Of a DNA stretch of 64,000 nucleotides, positions 23,606-34,677 are shown piece by piece. Within the stretch, counting starts at the first letter, position 1. Every line of letters begins with the position of its first letter. The notes under the pieces are model-generated. The model was not told the DNA's origin. It did not search any database and worked only from the letters and a program-made list of their open reading frames with translations. The translations under genes were made by a program, and so were the position numbers. Location: NCBI GenBank assembly GCA_030533445.1, contig CM060080.1, positions 6,614,052 to 6,678,051 of the forward strand, in the 5' to 3' direction. The stretch comes from Cyprinodon diabolis. Its lineage: Eukaryota > Chordata > Actinopteri > Cyprinodontiformes > Cyprinodontidae.

Positions 23606-24125
23606 CACCAAAAAAAAAAAAGATTCAGCGTTATGTCTGCTAGGAAGTTTGTTGGTCATGGATGCGAATGCAGGGAGGATCCATCACGCTCACCTTCTCA
23701 ATCACCCTATGATGGGGATGAAGTCTGGAGAAGTACTTACAGTTTCCTCCTGTGAACCCCCTTTTATACCAAAATGCTGTCAATACGCCATTATACAGTA
23801 GCAGTAAGCTAGAAATGATAAGTTCTTGATAAGTTACACATAAGTTATGCGCAGGTTACTCATAGGTTTCGGATAAGCTAGACGACATGACTTATGAATA
23901 ACTTACGCTTAACATATTTTCATGATCAGCTAACTTACCTGTAACTTATGGCCCATGTATGAGCACATGTTGGGACATGAACTGTGCCAGGATGTTTCAG
24001 CGTGCTTCAGCGTACTTCAGAGTGCTCATAACTTACCCATAACTTATCCAACGTATGCCAGCGTTTTTGCCAGAGTTTTCGTACGTCAGCATACGCTGTC
24101 TAAATCGTCAAGGTGTGAGAGGGGC

Positions 24126-24636
24126 TTAAGGCAGTTTGAATTACCACCTTTACTTTTAAACGTCCTTTTTTTGCTCTTGCCCTTTCTATCTTCTCTCTCT
24201 GCCTCTGCTCTAACCAAAGGTCCAAACAACCTTTTGTTGAGACATGAGGAGTGCTTGATTTGTCTTATCTTTCTGATGGCATGTCTAATCACATAGACCT
24301 TTAAGACCAAACTAACACGCCTCCTCAGTGCCACTGGCAGCAACTGAAATACAGGCCTCCCTGCCAAAATACTGGTCTTTAATTCGTCAGGGATAAAATA
24401 ATGGTGAGCTTCAGTCTAAATTGGATCCAGATTGGATTTTTTTTATGTCTTTTTTATCTTTTACATATTTTGCCAAATCTGAATTAAAAATGTAATTTTA
24501 ACTATTTTTCGGGGCCCTTCCTCATGATGTAAGCCTGTTAAGCCTACTGAATCTAATCCGAGCAATTTCTGTGATGTAAACAATTTCTTTCTTTTAAACC
24601 TGTAATCATCTTTTATAGTCATTTGATATATGTTAA
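24126..24636. other. Unrecognised spacer
   Basis: No features recognised. Opposite-strand frames overlap at 23955-24367 without family resemblance. Confidence 0.35.
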
Positions 24637-25738
24637 GTGTTTTTTTACCGTAAATCCTCTAATATAGGCCGGGGCCTTTATTTCACTCAGGTACATCTTG
24701 GTCCAGGCGATTATTGGAAGGAGGCCAGAATTAGAGGCAGGCCTCTATTTCTATTTGATCAAAACAGACTACCAGGGGAATGAAAAAAATGAGATTTTGT
24801 GTCTCTTTGAACCTATAAAATACTAGGTTCATTTATTGAAAAAGTACAGTTAACATAACGGTATACAGAACATTATTCAGGCATCTTCCAGCAGCTGCAA
24901 AAAAAAAAAAAAAAACAAGACACAGAATGGAATCTTGGCCAAACTGACTTGCGAAACAAAGTAAAAAAAAAATAAAAAATGCAAACTGTTCTGCCATCAC
25001 AGCGAAATTTTATTTGAGGCAGGCTAAGTAGAAGTAGGCTGCTGGTATCATCTATTTCAAGAGAAATTCAGAACAACGAAGGCCAACGAAATTCTGTCAT
25101 TTTAACGCTGCCTGGTTACCACCAGACCTGCCAGTAATCACATCTGTCTTTCAGATCAAAATGATTGTGTGACTGGTTATTCTCCTACAGCAGTGTGTCA
25201 CAATAAGCTTGACACAGAATTTTTTTATTAATGCTTAATATTGAAGCGTGGTCCGCGCTATAATAGACTGTGGGTGTAGATACGGCCAAGGCGGTGAGGA
25301 AGTGGGGGCGAGTAGTCCGACAATGGAGTGACATGACGGTGAAAAAGAGCAGAGATCCAGGTGGAAAAAGGGTCCCAGCGTTCTCGCGCACCTCGCACTT
25401 GTAGCTGGTGAAACTTAACGTGTTGTTTTCCCCAATTTTGGTCATAAAAACAAAACAAGCCGACCTCTTGTCTGCGGCACTGTCTGTGCTAAGGATGGGA
25501 CTTCGCATGCTAATGGCTTGGATTCGTTAGCAAACACTGCCCCCCTGTGGTACTTGTATGTTACTATCAGAAGTCTTTGAGGACTGCCCAGGAAAATTGT
25601 TGGTTCTAATTATAGACCCGGCCTGTATAAGAGTCCGGCCATTATTTACCTCTGCCGACAGCCAGACAGGCCATTATTAGAGACCCGGCTGCTAATAGAA
25701 TACAGGCCAATATTAGAGGATTTACGGTAAGTGTGTTT
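24637..25738. mobile_element. TTACCGTAAATCC element
   Basis: Perfect inverted ends TTACCGTAAATCCTCTAATA occur at 24645 and, complemented, up to 25730; the match continues to TAGGCC with one change. Flanks GTGTTTTT and GTGTGTTT agree at 7 of 8 bases, suggesting an 8-bp duplication. A second inverted layer uses GGCCGG and CTATTATTGGAAG-like words. The internal part at 25170-25510 matches the core of an unrelated element family (see 38416-39281). The length is 1086 bp. Confidence 0.75.
25170..25510 (-). pseudogene. Shared unknown coding-like core (copy in TTACCG element)
   Basis: On the minus strand one frame contains FCFYDQNWGKQHVKFHQLQV, then RGARERWDPFSTWISALF. Nearly the same peptide is readable at 38800-38945 inside a hAT-like element. 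The DNA match extends beyond the peptide through CCGCCTTGGCCGTATCTA to the CTCCTACAGCAGTGTG region. No known domain was recognised. It could be a transposase 5' exon or a captured host exon. No ATG is conserved directly upstream. Confidence 0.45.
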
Positions 25739-26008
25739 ATGCTCCGTGATTGCTTCTCAGGTAAGAAATTGGAAAATAGAGTTCAAAACTTTAAGCACAA
25801 CCTCTTCACAGCTATGTTGCTGTGTTTACATTGCAAGAGCTGCCTGTGCATGCTAGTGGTTTTTCAGTGCTTTGGGTGTGAATCTGTGGCAGTGTAACAG
25901 TGGCCTCAAAGGGCGCTGTACCACTTCGTCTTCATTGGTGCTATGTACACTTGTAGCACTATGTACAGAAAATATACAGTGTTTATCTTCTTGTGGTGTA
26001 AATTATGT
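25739..26008. other. Unrecognised spacer
   Basis: No features recognised before the TA-rich microsatellite. Confidence 0.35.
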
Positions 26009-26031
26009 CTTATATTATATATATATATATA

Positions 26032-26079
<48 letters not shown>

Positions 26080-26080
26080 C
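26009..26080. repeat. (TA)n microsatellite
   Basis: Nearly pure alternating TA, interrupted once by GTATATATT. It generates tyrosine/isoleucine repeats in all frames that are not genes. Confidence 0.95.
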
Positions 26081-26261
26081 TTGTGTGAATATTGGACAAA
26101 AAACAAGTTTAAGAGGAAGGTTACTCTACTTTAAGTTAATTTAAGTACAATTACACGCAGAGGGGGTATAAAAATATGTTTTACTTCTTCGTACCCCTTT
26201 TTAGACAATTTCCATTAATCACTGTCATCTCTCCGGTTGTATATACCAACAACACCAAATT

Positions 26262-26455
26262 CTCCTTAGGTGTGAGTGTGTGAGTGAATTGTTGTTTGTC
26301 CTGTTTGTCTCTGTGTTGCCCTGTGAGGGACTGGCGACCTGTCCAGGGTGGACTCTGCCTCCCGCCCATAGACAGCTGGAGATAGGCACCAGCACCCCTC
26401 GTGACCGCAATTGGAACAAGCGTATCAGATATTGGATGAATGGATGGAATAACAT
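26262..26455 (+). repeat. SINE-like repeat S3, 3' portion
   Basis: Carries TAGGTGTGAGTGTGTGAGTG, GACTGGCGACCTGTCCAGGG, AGATAGGCACCAGCACCC and the TGGATGAATGGATGGA tail. The tRNA-like head is missing. Confidence 0.75.
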
Positions 26456-27069
26456 ACATATCAGTTTCTACTATACTTTTTGATTAATTAAACATAGTTC
26501 AACAGAAACGTTTATGCATTTTTTAAAATTTTAGCCAATTTTGTTCTTTATTCACAGGATGCTTTTTTCTTTTCAAAAACATGTTGAACAAAAACAGTCA
26601 TAAAGCTTCGTTCCTCAATCCGTCCTTAATTGAACAGTGCAAGAATGACATCAGTACAACTTATCATGCCAGAGTTACAGGCATTTTTTCGACACAATGT
26701 CATACAAACGATTAAGAAAGGATAGTGATGAATAAGTAGCTAAACAACACATCGCTTCCTCTCCCGAACTGTTTGATGTACAAACATGCACCTTGGCACA
26801 GACCATCTCCACACGTCTCTAACGCTCATATTGAAGGAATGCTGTAGAGATCACTTATGGTTTGGCTGTGCCGCTCTGTCCTTCGGGGGCCTGAAAACAG
26901 TAAATTTTCAAACCAAAATCTTTCAAAATTCTCCTTTTTTACGTTGTCACCATGGCCATGGCACATTTTTTAATGTATTAATCATAGTTCAACGCAGCAT
27001 TTTTCTGCAATTTTGCTCTTTCCTTTTACAAAGGACTTTGTGTTTTAAAGAATATTTTCAGTTCAACTT
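26456..27069. other. Unrecognised spacer
   Basis: No element end recognised. A frame at 26786-27088 has no domain and runs into the next transposon. Confidence 0.35.
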
Positions 27070-27416
27070 CTGTCAACTAGGGGTGTAAATCACACCCATC
27101 ATGGCGATTCTATTCAGTATCGATTTCCTGACCCAGCGATTCGATTATTTTCGATACTCAAGATTATACCACGATACGATTCGATTAATTTTTTATTTAT
27201 TTTTTTTTTTAGACCTTACAGGCTAAACAAAGTTTCAAGTTTGAAATCAATCAATGAAAGCTGTAATATCATAATGCTTTGTTTTTTAGAAACAACATCA
27301 AATAACAGAAGTAGAAAAGTTGCATCAAAAAATACTGCACAAAATCAGTGCCATGAGTTTAATGCAATACCTTGAGTACCTACAAAAAGATTATTATTTA
27401 CACCCCTACTGTCAAC
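27070..27416 (+). mobile_element. hAT-like element TAGGGGTGTAAAT, short copy
   Basis: The element 27078-27408 begins TAGGGGTGTAAAT and ends ATTTACACCCCTA. It is flanked by perfect 8-bp duplications CTGTCAAC (27070-27077 and 27409-27416). It keeps the CGATTC/GATACTCAAG region and the TTGAAATCAATCAATGAAAG region but lacks the coding-like core of the longer copies at 33823 and 38416. It is therefore an internally deleted, non-autonomous form. Confidence 0.88.
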
Positions 27417-27707
27417 AGATGCTTTTGGACTTATTCTTCTGGTTAATCAATTTTCACGAAATGTTCTTATTTTAAGATGAGTGTGTTTCTGCCATTATTC
27501 TTCCAAAAAAATCCACCCTACAAAATCTGCCGATGATTCAATTGTTTTCTGCAGTTTGAAGTTTCTGCTTACTTCCTATGACATTGTGATGTTTCTCAGC
27601 TAATTTCTGCTTTTTTTCCTTTACTCACTTTCTTTGGCTAATTTTTCTTTTTTCATTCAGCAGAAAACAGCATTCCCACTTTGCTGTTTCTCCGAAACAG
27701 CTTTTTC

Positions 27708-27840
27708 TAGTTAGGACAGTTCCCCTGTTCGGATATACAGTTATAAACTTTATTCTGTACAAGGAAAATATTTGGGAATGGAATGAGAGCAGTGTCCTTC
27801 TGCTAAGAAAAAAGTATAACATTTTGATAAGGCTGGAGCC
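27708..27840 (-). repeat. Dispersed repeat R3, copy a
   Basis: The complement of CTAGTTAGGACAGTTCCCC... to ...AAGGCTGGAGCC matches 61585-61697. Shared words include TATAACTGTATATCC and CTCATTCCATT. No ends or coding capacity were defined. Confidence 0.55.
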
Positions 27841-27910
27841 GTTGATGTCTCCTCTTCTACAAACGTGTATGTTGTAATGATGTGACGATGTTGCAGACTG
27901 TAGTTATACA

Positions 27911-28178
27911 CTGCAAAAAATCATTCTTTCTTAAAATTGCATTTGTTCTTGAATTGAGGAGGTAAAAGAGACATTTTGCCAATGGAACAAGACAATTTAC
28001 ACTTAAAATAAGAAAACACAATTGCATTGTCTTAGTTCAAGTGCATATTATCTAATTATCTTATTGTAAGAGTAAAATTACTCATTCCATTGGCAAACTA
28101 TCTCATTTACCTGCTCAAATTAAGGGTGAATACACTTAATTTAAGAAATTTTTACTTATTTCTAGATCGTTTTTGCAG
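27911..28178. mobile_element. Foldback-type hAT miniature element
   Basis: It begins CTGCAAAAAATCATTC and ends AGATCGTTTTTGCAG. The halves are imperfect inverted copies: ATTTTGCCAATGGAACAAG on the left against ATTCCATTGGCAAACTATC on the right. A related diverged copy lies at 36763-37043. There is no coding content. Confidence 0.6.
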
Positions 28179-29519
28179 TACTTATCTAACTGTTTATCGG
28201 GGCCGCTTCACGAGATGTGACTCTGGTTGGTAAGCAGCTGCCTTCTGTTACTCAAAGCAACTTCTCTGATCTGAGTAAGATTACAATTTATATCAAAATC
28301 TGTTTTCATGTCTAAGGGTTATTTAACACGTAAACATTATGAAGTGTTATTTAAAGCGTTTATCCCAAGTGAACTCTTTTCAGAAAAAAAAAAAAAATTT
28401 AAACTGGTGAAGGTTTTATTGTAGTTATGAAGATGGTTAGGACATGTATCCGGGGGCAATTTGGGAGTTCTTGTAAAAATACTTAAATGTTAAAATTCTT
28501 AGACAAATACAAATTCCTATGAAGAAATATTAGCTTAATTAAAAAAAAAAACAGGCACAAAGATGTGAGCATGTCAATATTTATCAATACGCAAAAGATT
28601 TATGGTGTTGAGTATCTGTTGATGTGGTGGGCTAATTGAACACGTGCTTTTTATGACTTTGCTCTGTGTACTGTATGGCTGTTTGTGAGGAGTACATGTC
28701 TGTATGACATACTGCAGAATGTTTCTACCTGTAAATGTCAGCTAGCTGTTCTCTATAGACAAGCACGGGAACAGCAGTAAATCAGGCCTTTAGCTTGCTA
28801 AAGATATGATTAATAAACATGTCATGTATTTGTGGCTGCATTTGGAAGTGTAGTGGGGTGTGTGCATTTGGGTGGTGGTGTGTCTGTGTGTTTGTTACAG
28901 TGTACGGACCATTTTCCTTGTGTAGACCAAAGTCTGACCCCTAAGGCAGTGCTGATTTTGGGTTGGAGGTTAGCTACTGTATAGGAATCATATGTTATTT
29001 GAGCTTAGATTATCTTTAGGGCTAAGTTTGTAATACTAATGGTTATACTTGGGTTTAGGGTTAGGCTATAGAAATAAATGGAAATGTGTATGTATGTATA
29101 TTCCGAATAGAAGACAGTTGTAAAGATAGAAGAACCACATAAGTCATGGTTGGTTGGATTTTGTGACAGATTTTATTTTCTTTAGGATGGAAATTAGGTG
29201 ACTGATGAACAAGGGACTGAAAACATGAATACAAATATATTGTGAGACAGAAACCAATGAAAAAGAGAAAGGTATGTTCACTTACAGTAACAGAAAAAAA
29301 ATTGTAACTATTTCAAATTTATACATAGCATAAGGGAACATTTTCTCTTTCTCTTTCTTTCAAAATAAAGTTGTGTTTTTCCACCACCCAATTCTAAAAA
29401 GACACATTAAATTCCTCATTTTTTGCCCACATCTACCTTTCTGTTTGTAGACTCCAAAACCAAACTGAGCTCCATTATTCCAAAGCCAGGATGCAGCTTC
29501 CTCTGTGTCGTTGTTAAAA
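28179..29519. other. Unrecognised; GT-rich part
   Basis: A GTGTG-rich region near 28855-28900 leads into TTTAGGGTTAGGCTATAG at about 29055, echoing a common fish repeat. The rest is unrecognised. Confidence 0.35.
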
Positions 29520-29705
29520 TAAAAAGAGAGATGGTAAAGTTTCGCCCTTCATCACACTTAGCCCGGCGACCGTGCTGCTCTCTAATGGAACTTCATCCAT
29601 TTCAAATGACAGAATCCATTATGGCTGCATGCACTGCTCTTCAGCGCAAGTGTTGCATGCACTGGATTTATTCTAGTTATTTGCTGATAATGTGTGCAAA
29701 CTAAA
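29520..29705. other. Candidate conserved non-coding element
   Basis: A complex, non-repetitive block including CACACTTAGCCCGGCGACCG, ATGACAGAATCCATTATGGC and TGCATGCACTGCTCTTCAGC. It is open in one plus frame (29423-29704), but no domain or splice sites fit. It was chosen by texture; alignment to other fish would decide. Confidence 0.25.
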
Positions 29706-30269
29706 CTGAGCCACATTTTTTCTCATGCACATGCTTAACTTGAGGTGGGTTATGTGATGTAAGACACTTAAAAAGGTCTGCAGATACATTTATAAATGAC
29801 TCTTTTAAGATAATTGCAGTTTGTAAAGAACTTGCTTATTGTTATTATTAATGATTTTTATTTAAACCAAACCTTGGGTTTTTATTGGGGCTGATAGAGT
29901 GGCTGTGCTTTATAAAATGGGTAAAATAACATCTAAAAGCTCACAGCTCTTATACAGTTTACACAAAATAACAATTGAGTGCTAGATGTAGGCCTATGGT
30001 ATATAGATGTGAAACATTTTATAGATTGGCTATGTTTTTATTTTTCTTTAAATTATGACTATTGGTGATTCTTTATGTATGATTTGTCCCCAATCTTATA
30101 TCTATTTTGATTTGAGAAAATCTGAAAAAAGGGAAATAGAAATCAGTCAACTGTAATTAACTAGTTTTGTGATGATCTGCCTTGATAGCTGACCTTAGTT
30201 ACTCACTTCATTCACCTGCCGTTCACGCATCAATCTCTAATTAACATTCATCTTTTTCACCTTCTCCCT
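29706..30269. other. Unrecognised AT-rich DNA
   Basis: No features recognised. Confidence 0.35.
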
Positions 30270-30830
30270 CTACTACATTAACCTGACTCCACCAGATGGA
30301 TTTGCTCCGCATATCCATCTGGAAACCTTCCGTTGAAGTAATTTTGGGAAGGGGCGTAAATACTGGTTAGCTGATTGGCCTATGTTGGTGATAGACGGGC
30401 CAAATAAACCAATCAGATCAACGAAGCATATGACGTACTAACAGAGCGACGACGAAAACACAACCACAAGCCAGGCTACTCTTGCTGAAACCAGTCGGGA
30501 GAAGAGCAAAAACATCTTTTCCTCTGAGAGAAGCCTCCAGAGCAGTGTTTTGCTCTTCTTTCAGTGAAGAAATACTCTGTAATTCCGATAAAACTTGCTC
30601 GATAGCCACGCTAACGCTAGTTTCATCGGCTGAAGCCGCCATGTTCTTTAGACTGAACGGTCGCGCTTCTCGTTGCGTCACACCTCAACCTGCCTCAAAG
30701 CCAATGCTTATTGGACGTTGGTTTGGTGAACGGCTCCAAATTTTATTTATGGAGAGTCTCCAGACTGATTTGCAAGTGAAACCTTGAAAGCTCGCGAGAT
30801 CAGGATGGTCTCACGTGGCTACTACTACAT
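30270..30830 (-). mobile_element. Helicase-exon element, copy 4
   Basis: The element 30279-30821 lies between perfect 9-bp duplications CTACTACAT (30270-30278 and 30822-30830). On the minus strand it begins TAGCCACGTGAGACC, keeps the TCTCGCGAGCTTTCAAGG promoter-like segment, and ends GGAGTCAGGTTA after the palindrome CCAGATGGAT...ATCCATCTGG. At 543 bp it is the fullest copy. Confidence 0.88.
30418..30642 (-). pseudogene. RecQ-type helicase first-exon fragment (copy 4)
   Basis: An ATG at 30642 opens MAASADETSVSVAIEQVL, then SISSLKEEQNTALE and GKDVFALLPTGFSKS. The third P-loop glycine is Ser here. After the P-loop it reads the variant SLACGCVFVV shared with copy 1 instead of LIYQL. In copies 1 and 4, about 25 bp after GGCAAGAGT are replaced by AGCCTGGCTTGTGGTTGTG. 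The fragment has no later helicase motif. Confidence 0.72.
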
Positions 30831-30902
30831 AAGGTTCAACCCAGCTATCAGGGCCAGATCATTGTTTGTTTCATGTTTGATGTAAATTATGTTTGTTTCC
30901 TT

Positions 30903-31024
30903 AGCATTCATGGGTTAAGGGTCTTGATCAGAGACCCAGAGTGGCAGTCTGTGGGATTGGGTTTCAAACTCACAACCTCAGGATTCAAAGCTCTATGCCC
31001 TAAACAATAGGCTGTCACTCTCCT
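30903..31024 (-). repeat. tRNA-derived SINE (family S2), partial
   Basis: Minus-strand reading gives CCTATTGTTTAGGGCATAGAG, GTTGTGAGTTTGAAACCC and GGTCTCTGATCAAGACCC. It is 3'-truncated compared with the copy at 11476. Confidence 0.65.
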
Positions 31025-31925
31025 TGCACCCAATACCTGTGTATGTCCAATTAACACAACAAAACAGCTCTCCTTAAAACCAGTCCAAATTCAGGAAATC
31101 CTCTCAGATCTGTGTTGAAGAGAACTTACTGCACAGCTCAACCAATTTTCTTCTCTGTCAGTAGTTAACGTTGCACTGTTGCATCTGGTAAAACACATCA
31201 TAAAAGCAGTTCAGGGTGCATCTGAATGATTAAATTGCTATTAAACATTCAGATGCACATAACAGCGATTAGCAACAAGGCTTTGTCTTTGGTCCACTCT
31301 ACAAAGCCTCAAACTCAACACTATCTCTGACATGTTGAATTGATAATGCTTTCTGGATGGGAATTGAAATGTCTTCAAACTTGGAAACAAAGTCCAGTGG
31401 ATTGTTTTTTTTTACTTTTTTGGAATGAATATGACCTGGATGACTGATAATCGTCACCTTTATATTTTCTACTTCTCCATTGAAGAAAGACTGCCTAAAC
31501 CTGAAGCAGGACATGATTGCTGACGAGGGACATCTGTTCCTGTCCTTGGTTATGTATTGGCTGTTGCGCCTGTTGTACATTTGACCCTGCTCTGGAAGTG
31601 CTTGAACACTCTCATAGCAAGCATAGGGCTGAATAGTGAATAAACACCAATGTGTGCGTATGTGTGTGTGTACTTGCACGAATGTGTAGCTATCTGCTAA
31701 ACGGACACATTTTCAATCATATGGTTTATTCTGTGGAAATTGTTAAAAACGAGAAAAAAAAGCCAGATTTTTGCGGCTCTATGGGCTACAATAGGACAAG
31801 CCAGGATTAGTTTCTTTTTCACTTTGTGCGAATGCGTTTACGTGTTGGTGTTTGTGTGTGAGTGTAAATCCGTATGTGTATGTATTCCCAGACAATGCCC
31901 TGGTAGCCAATTTGTAATATATAGT
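31025..31925. other. Unrecognised stretch
   Basis: A minus-strand frame of 126 codons at 31299-31679 has no recognisable domain, signal or flanking exon structure. GT-rich near 31655 and 31850. Confidence 0.35.
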
Positions 31926-32040
31926 CAGCCTTGAAAAATGGCCCAGATCTCTCCTTCGCTGTCTGCAATTTAGCTCTGCCGGCGCCCTGCAATACCCATT
32001 GTGTTGCCTCCCACCACTGCCATTTTGGCTTGATGGAGTG
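31926..32040. other. Candidate conserved non-coding element or exon relic
   Basis: A GC-rich island with ATGGCCCAGATCTCTCC, TAGCTCTGCCGGCGCCCTGC and TGCCTCCCACCACTGCC, against AT-rich, GT-rich surroundings. An AG precedes it and GT-rich DNA follows, but the frames contain stops. No transposon family was recognised. Confidence 0.25.
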
Positions 32041-32556
32041 TGTGTTTAGAACTACTGTGTGTGTGTGTTTGTTTACTTGCCTATGTGTATTTCAGTGGGC
32101 TTTTACCTAGAAGACTGTTGATGTTTGTGGGTCAAAGTGCACAAACCAGGGACATTGTTCATGCACAGGTTATTGAATTTCTGCTCATGTAGTTTGGCCT
32201 ATATCATTATGTGTGTTTTTGTGGTACTGCATTGAAATGTTTTCCCTAAAATTGTATTCTATGCATATAATTGTTACAGTGGCAAAGCAATTGTTTTTTT
32301 CCCCAAATTATAAAAAAGTTGCCTTAATTAGCATAAAACTGAGAAAAATATATAGTAAAAGTTGAACATTGAAAAATTTAATACGACAGGAAAGTAAAAA
32401 GGGAAAAGAGAGACAAAGTAATAATGTGAGAAACAGGAATTTCTCTATGAGAAAAGGGAATTTATCTATTGGAGCATTAAGTGGAACAGCAAAAAAAAAA
32501 AACATACCGAAGAAAAAAACAAACAAAACAAAAAGAGTCTGTGCAACAACAACAAC

Positions 32557-32609
<53 letters not shown>

Positions 32610-33784
32610 ACATCTCTGTTTAAAAAAAAAAAGTGATGTTAATGGGTTATTCAGAAAAAAACAAACAGATTATGGTAAACAGAGGTGTAAAAGGAGTTTT
32701 CTACAGTCTGGTAAAAGGACAAGGGGAGAAGAAATGACCTTTGTAGGAGTGGAGCAAATGAGGGGAAGAAATAGAAATAAAAAAGGAGAAATTGAGCAGA
32801 GATGTGATGTGATGTTGCTCAAAGAAATAAGTGACTTTATGAACCTATTTCTTCTCTGGAGATTGATTGTTTTACCACAGCACAGGTCTTTCCTTAATAG
32901 CAGGCACGGGGGGAATAGGTCAGCTGGATGCATAAAACTTCTTTTAGTAAAAAAAAAAAGGAGAACATTATATAGAGCTGATTTCATTGCCTCATGCAAA
33001 TAGAAAATAAAAATATTGTTATATTGTGAATCTGTATTAAAAAAAACACGTCTGATGATTACTGTAAGAAAAAAAAACAAAAAAAAACCTAAAGCTGGTT
33101 GTGCAGCGTCTTTTCCATGGCTGTGGATGAATTTCGCAAAAAAAAAAAAAAAGTTTTGCATAATTTCTGTGCAGAATTTGTTTTTGTTAAAGCTACAAAG
33201 GAAGGTTTTGGCCATAAGCAGAGGAAAGTGTGTACTTTGGATTCTGTGTTTCTACGTTTGTATATTTTATCTCTTTTTTTTTTTTTTCTTAAAAAGAGGG
33301 AAATTCCTTGTTTTGATTGCCCTGGTGCCTAAGTTGGACATAATTTACTTTTCCTTCCCTGATTTTCCATGAATGCACAACTCTTTGTTCCATCATCTGC
33401 GGCAAGTAATCTAGGTCCTGAAGAAACAGAGAAACCCAAAGCTTTCATACTTTCATGAACATTACTTTTTGTTCATATTGTTTTTTGGTAACTTGCAGTT
33501 TAGCCAGTCTCATATACATGAAACATGACCACTGACCTTCAGCGAGACAGTTAAGGTCTTCAGAATTTCTTTGTTCTTCTTCGACCTCCTGGATAACATT
33601 GTTTGAGATCCTGTACTACTGGCTGACAAAAATCAAGAAAGTGGACAAAGAAACAAGAGCTGTCATGAAATGTAAGACACAGAAGCTTCATATTAAATAC
33701 ATGGATCAAATTATACCCTTTCCCACTGGCCGAAAAACCCATCTAAACCTAGGAATAGTCAGCTTTTAGTGGCAGTGGGAACAA
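32041..33784. other. Unrecognised, with A-rich and (AT)n tracts
   Basis: (A)n(TA)n at about 32556-32605. From 32360 to 32775 the plus strand is purine-rich. The 181-codon minus frame at 32670-33215 is built on homopolymer T/A runs and has no domain. No gene is supported. Confidence 0.4.
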
Positions 33785-33814
33785 AAAATGGAATGAGAGC
33801 AGTGTTACGTGATA

Positions 33815-34597
33815 CCACTGATTAGGGGTGTAAATAATAACCGATCCGATGCATCGATACGTCCGCAAGAGAATCGATTCAGGTTTTTTTTCCTCCGGTC
33901 TATTTTTATCCATTTGCTCCTGGGCGTAATTCTCCCTCCCGTGCTGCGGTGGCGCTAAGCCTATTTTGCCCTCCTACTTCGCTTCCTGGTTATACTCTTA
34001 CAGCAGAGTGTTGCAGTGAGCTTGATAAAGAAATTTTTGATTTATGCTCAATATTGTAGCGTAGTCTGTGCTACACACTTTTGGTCTAGATACAGCCGAG
34101 GCGGAGAGGAAGTGGGGGCGAATTTAGTCCGACGACGGACGGACATGAAGGCAAATAAGAGCGGGGATCCAGGTGGAAAAAGGGTCCCAGGGTTCTCACG
34201 CACCTCACTCTTCTAGTGCATCCTCATTGCACTGATTCTGTGCATTATTTTTTGATGCAAAGCCTTGCAGAATCTATAACGCAGGGGTATTATTATTTCT
34301 CAGTGAATGAGGTTTTAATAGGAATAGGCGGAGTACAACTTTTCTACTTCTCTTTTTTGCTGTTGTTTCTAAAAAAAAAAATGCATAACGATATTACAGC
34401 TTTCATTGATTTATTTCAAATTTGAAACATTTTCTAGCCTGTAAGGTGTAAAAAAAAAAAAAAAAAAAAAAGAACCAATTAATCGAATTGTTTCGTGGTG
34501 TATTCTTGAGTATCGAAAATAATCGAATCGTTGGGTCAGGAAATCGATACTGAATCGAATCGCCATGATGGGTGTGATTTACACCCCGACCACTGAA
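33815..34597 (-). mobile_element. hAT-like element TAGGGGTGTAAAT, long copy nested in R2
   Basis: The element 33823-34589 begins TAGGGGTGTAAAT and ends ATTTACACCCCGA, flanked by CCACTGAT and CCACTGAA (7 of 8). Its orientation is opposite to the copy at 38416. It carries the shared coding-like core at about 34000-34215, but with stop codons in the conserved frame. An A-run is present near 34450. Confidence 0.85.
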
Positions 34598-34677
34598 CGC
34601 AAAGTTCGGACGTCAACAGACCACGCTAGCCACATTTGAATAACTCTGTTTACATTTGTTAAACATGGTGCAGCTCT

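Larger units (their letters stand above)
22840..24125. repeat. Putative older element split by helicase-exon copy 3
   Basis: Both sides of the insertion at 23096-23596 carry similar words: CTGCCATACGCTGAAC and ACGACAGCCTAACGGCAG on the left; CAGCGTACTTCAG, AACGTATGCCAGCG and CAGCATACGCTG on the right. Between 23815 and 24060, AAGTTA/AACTTA(C/T) words recur in both orientations. This looks like one diverged transposon, but its ends were not found. Confidence 0.35.

Noticed and set aside
25872..26144. Overlapping frames with Tyr-Ile repeats
   Set aside because: Pure translation of the (TA)n microsatellite.
32670..33215. 181-codon minus-strand open frame, the longest in the window
   Set aside because: Driven by homopolymer T/A runs and purine strand bias; no recognisable motif.
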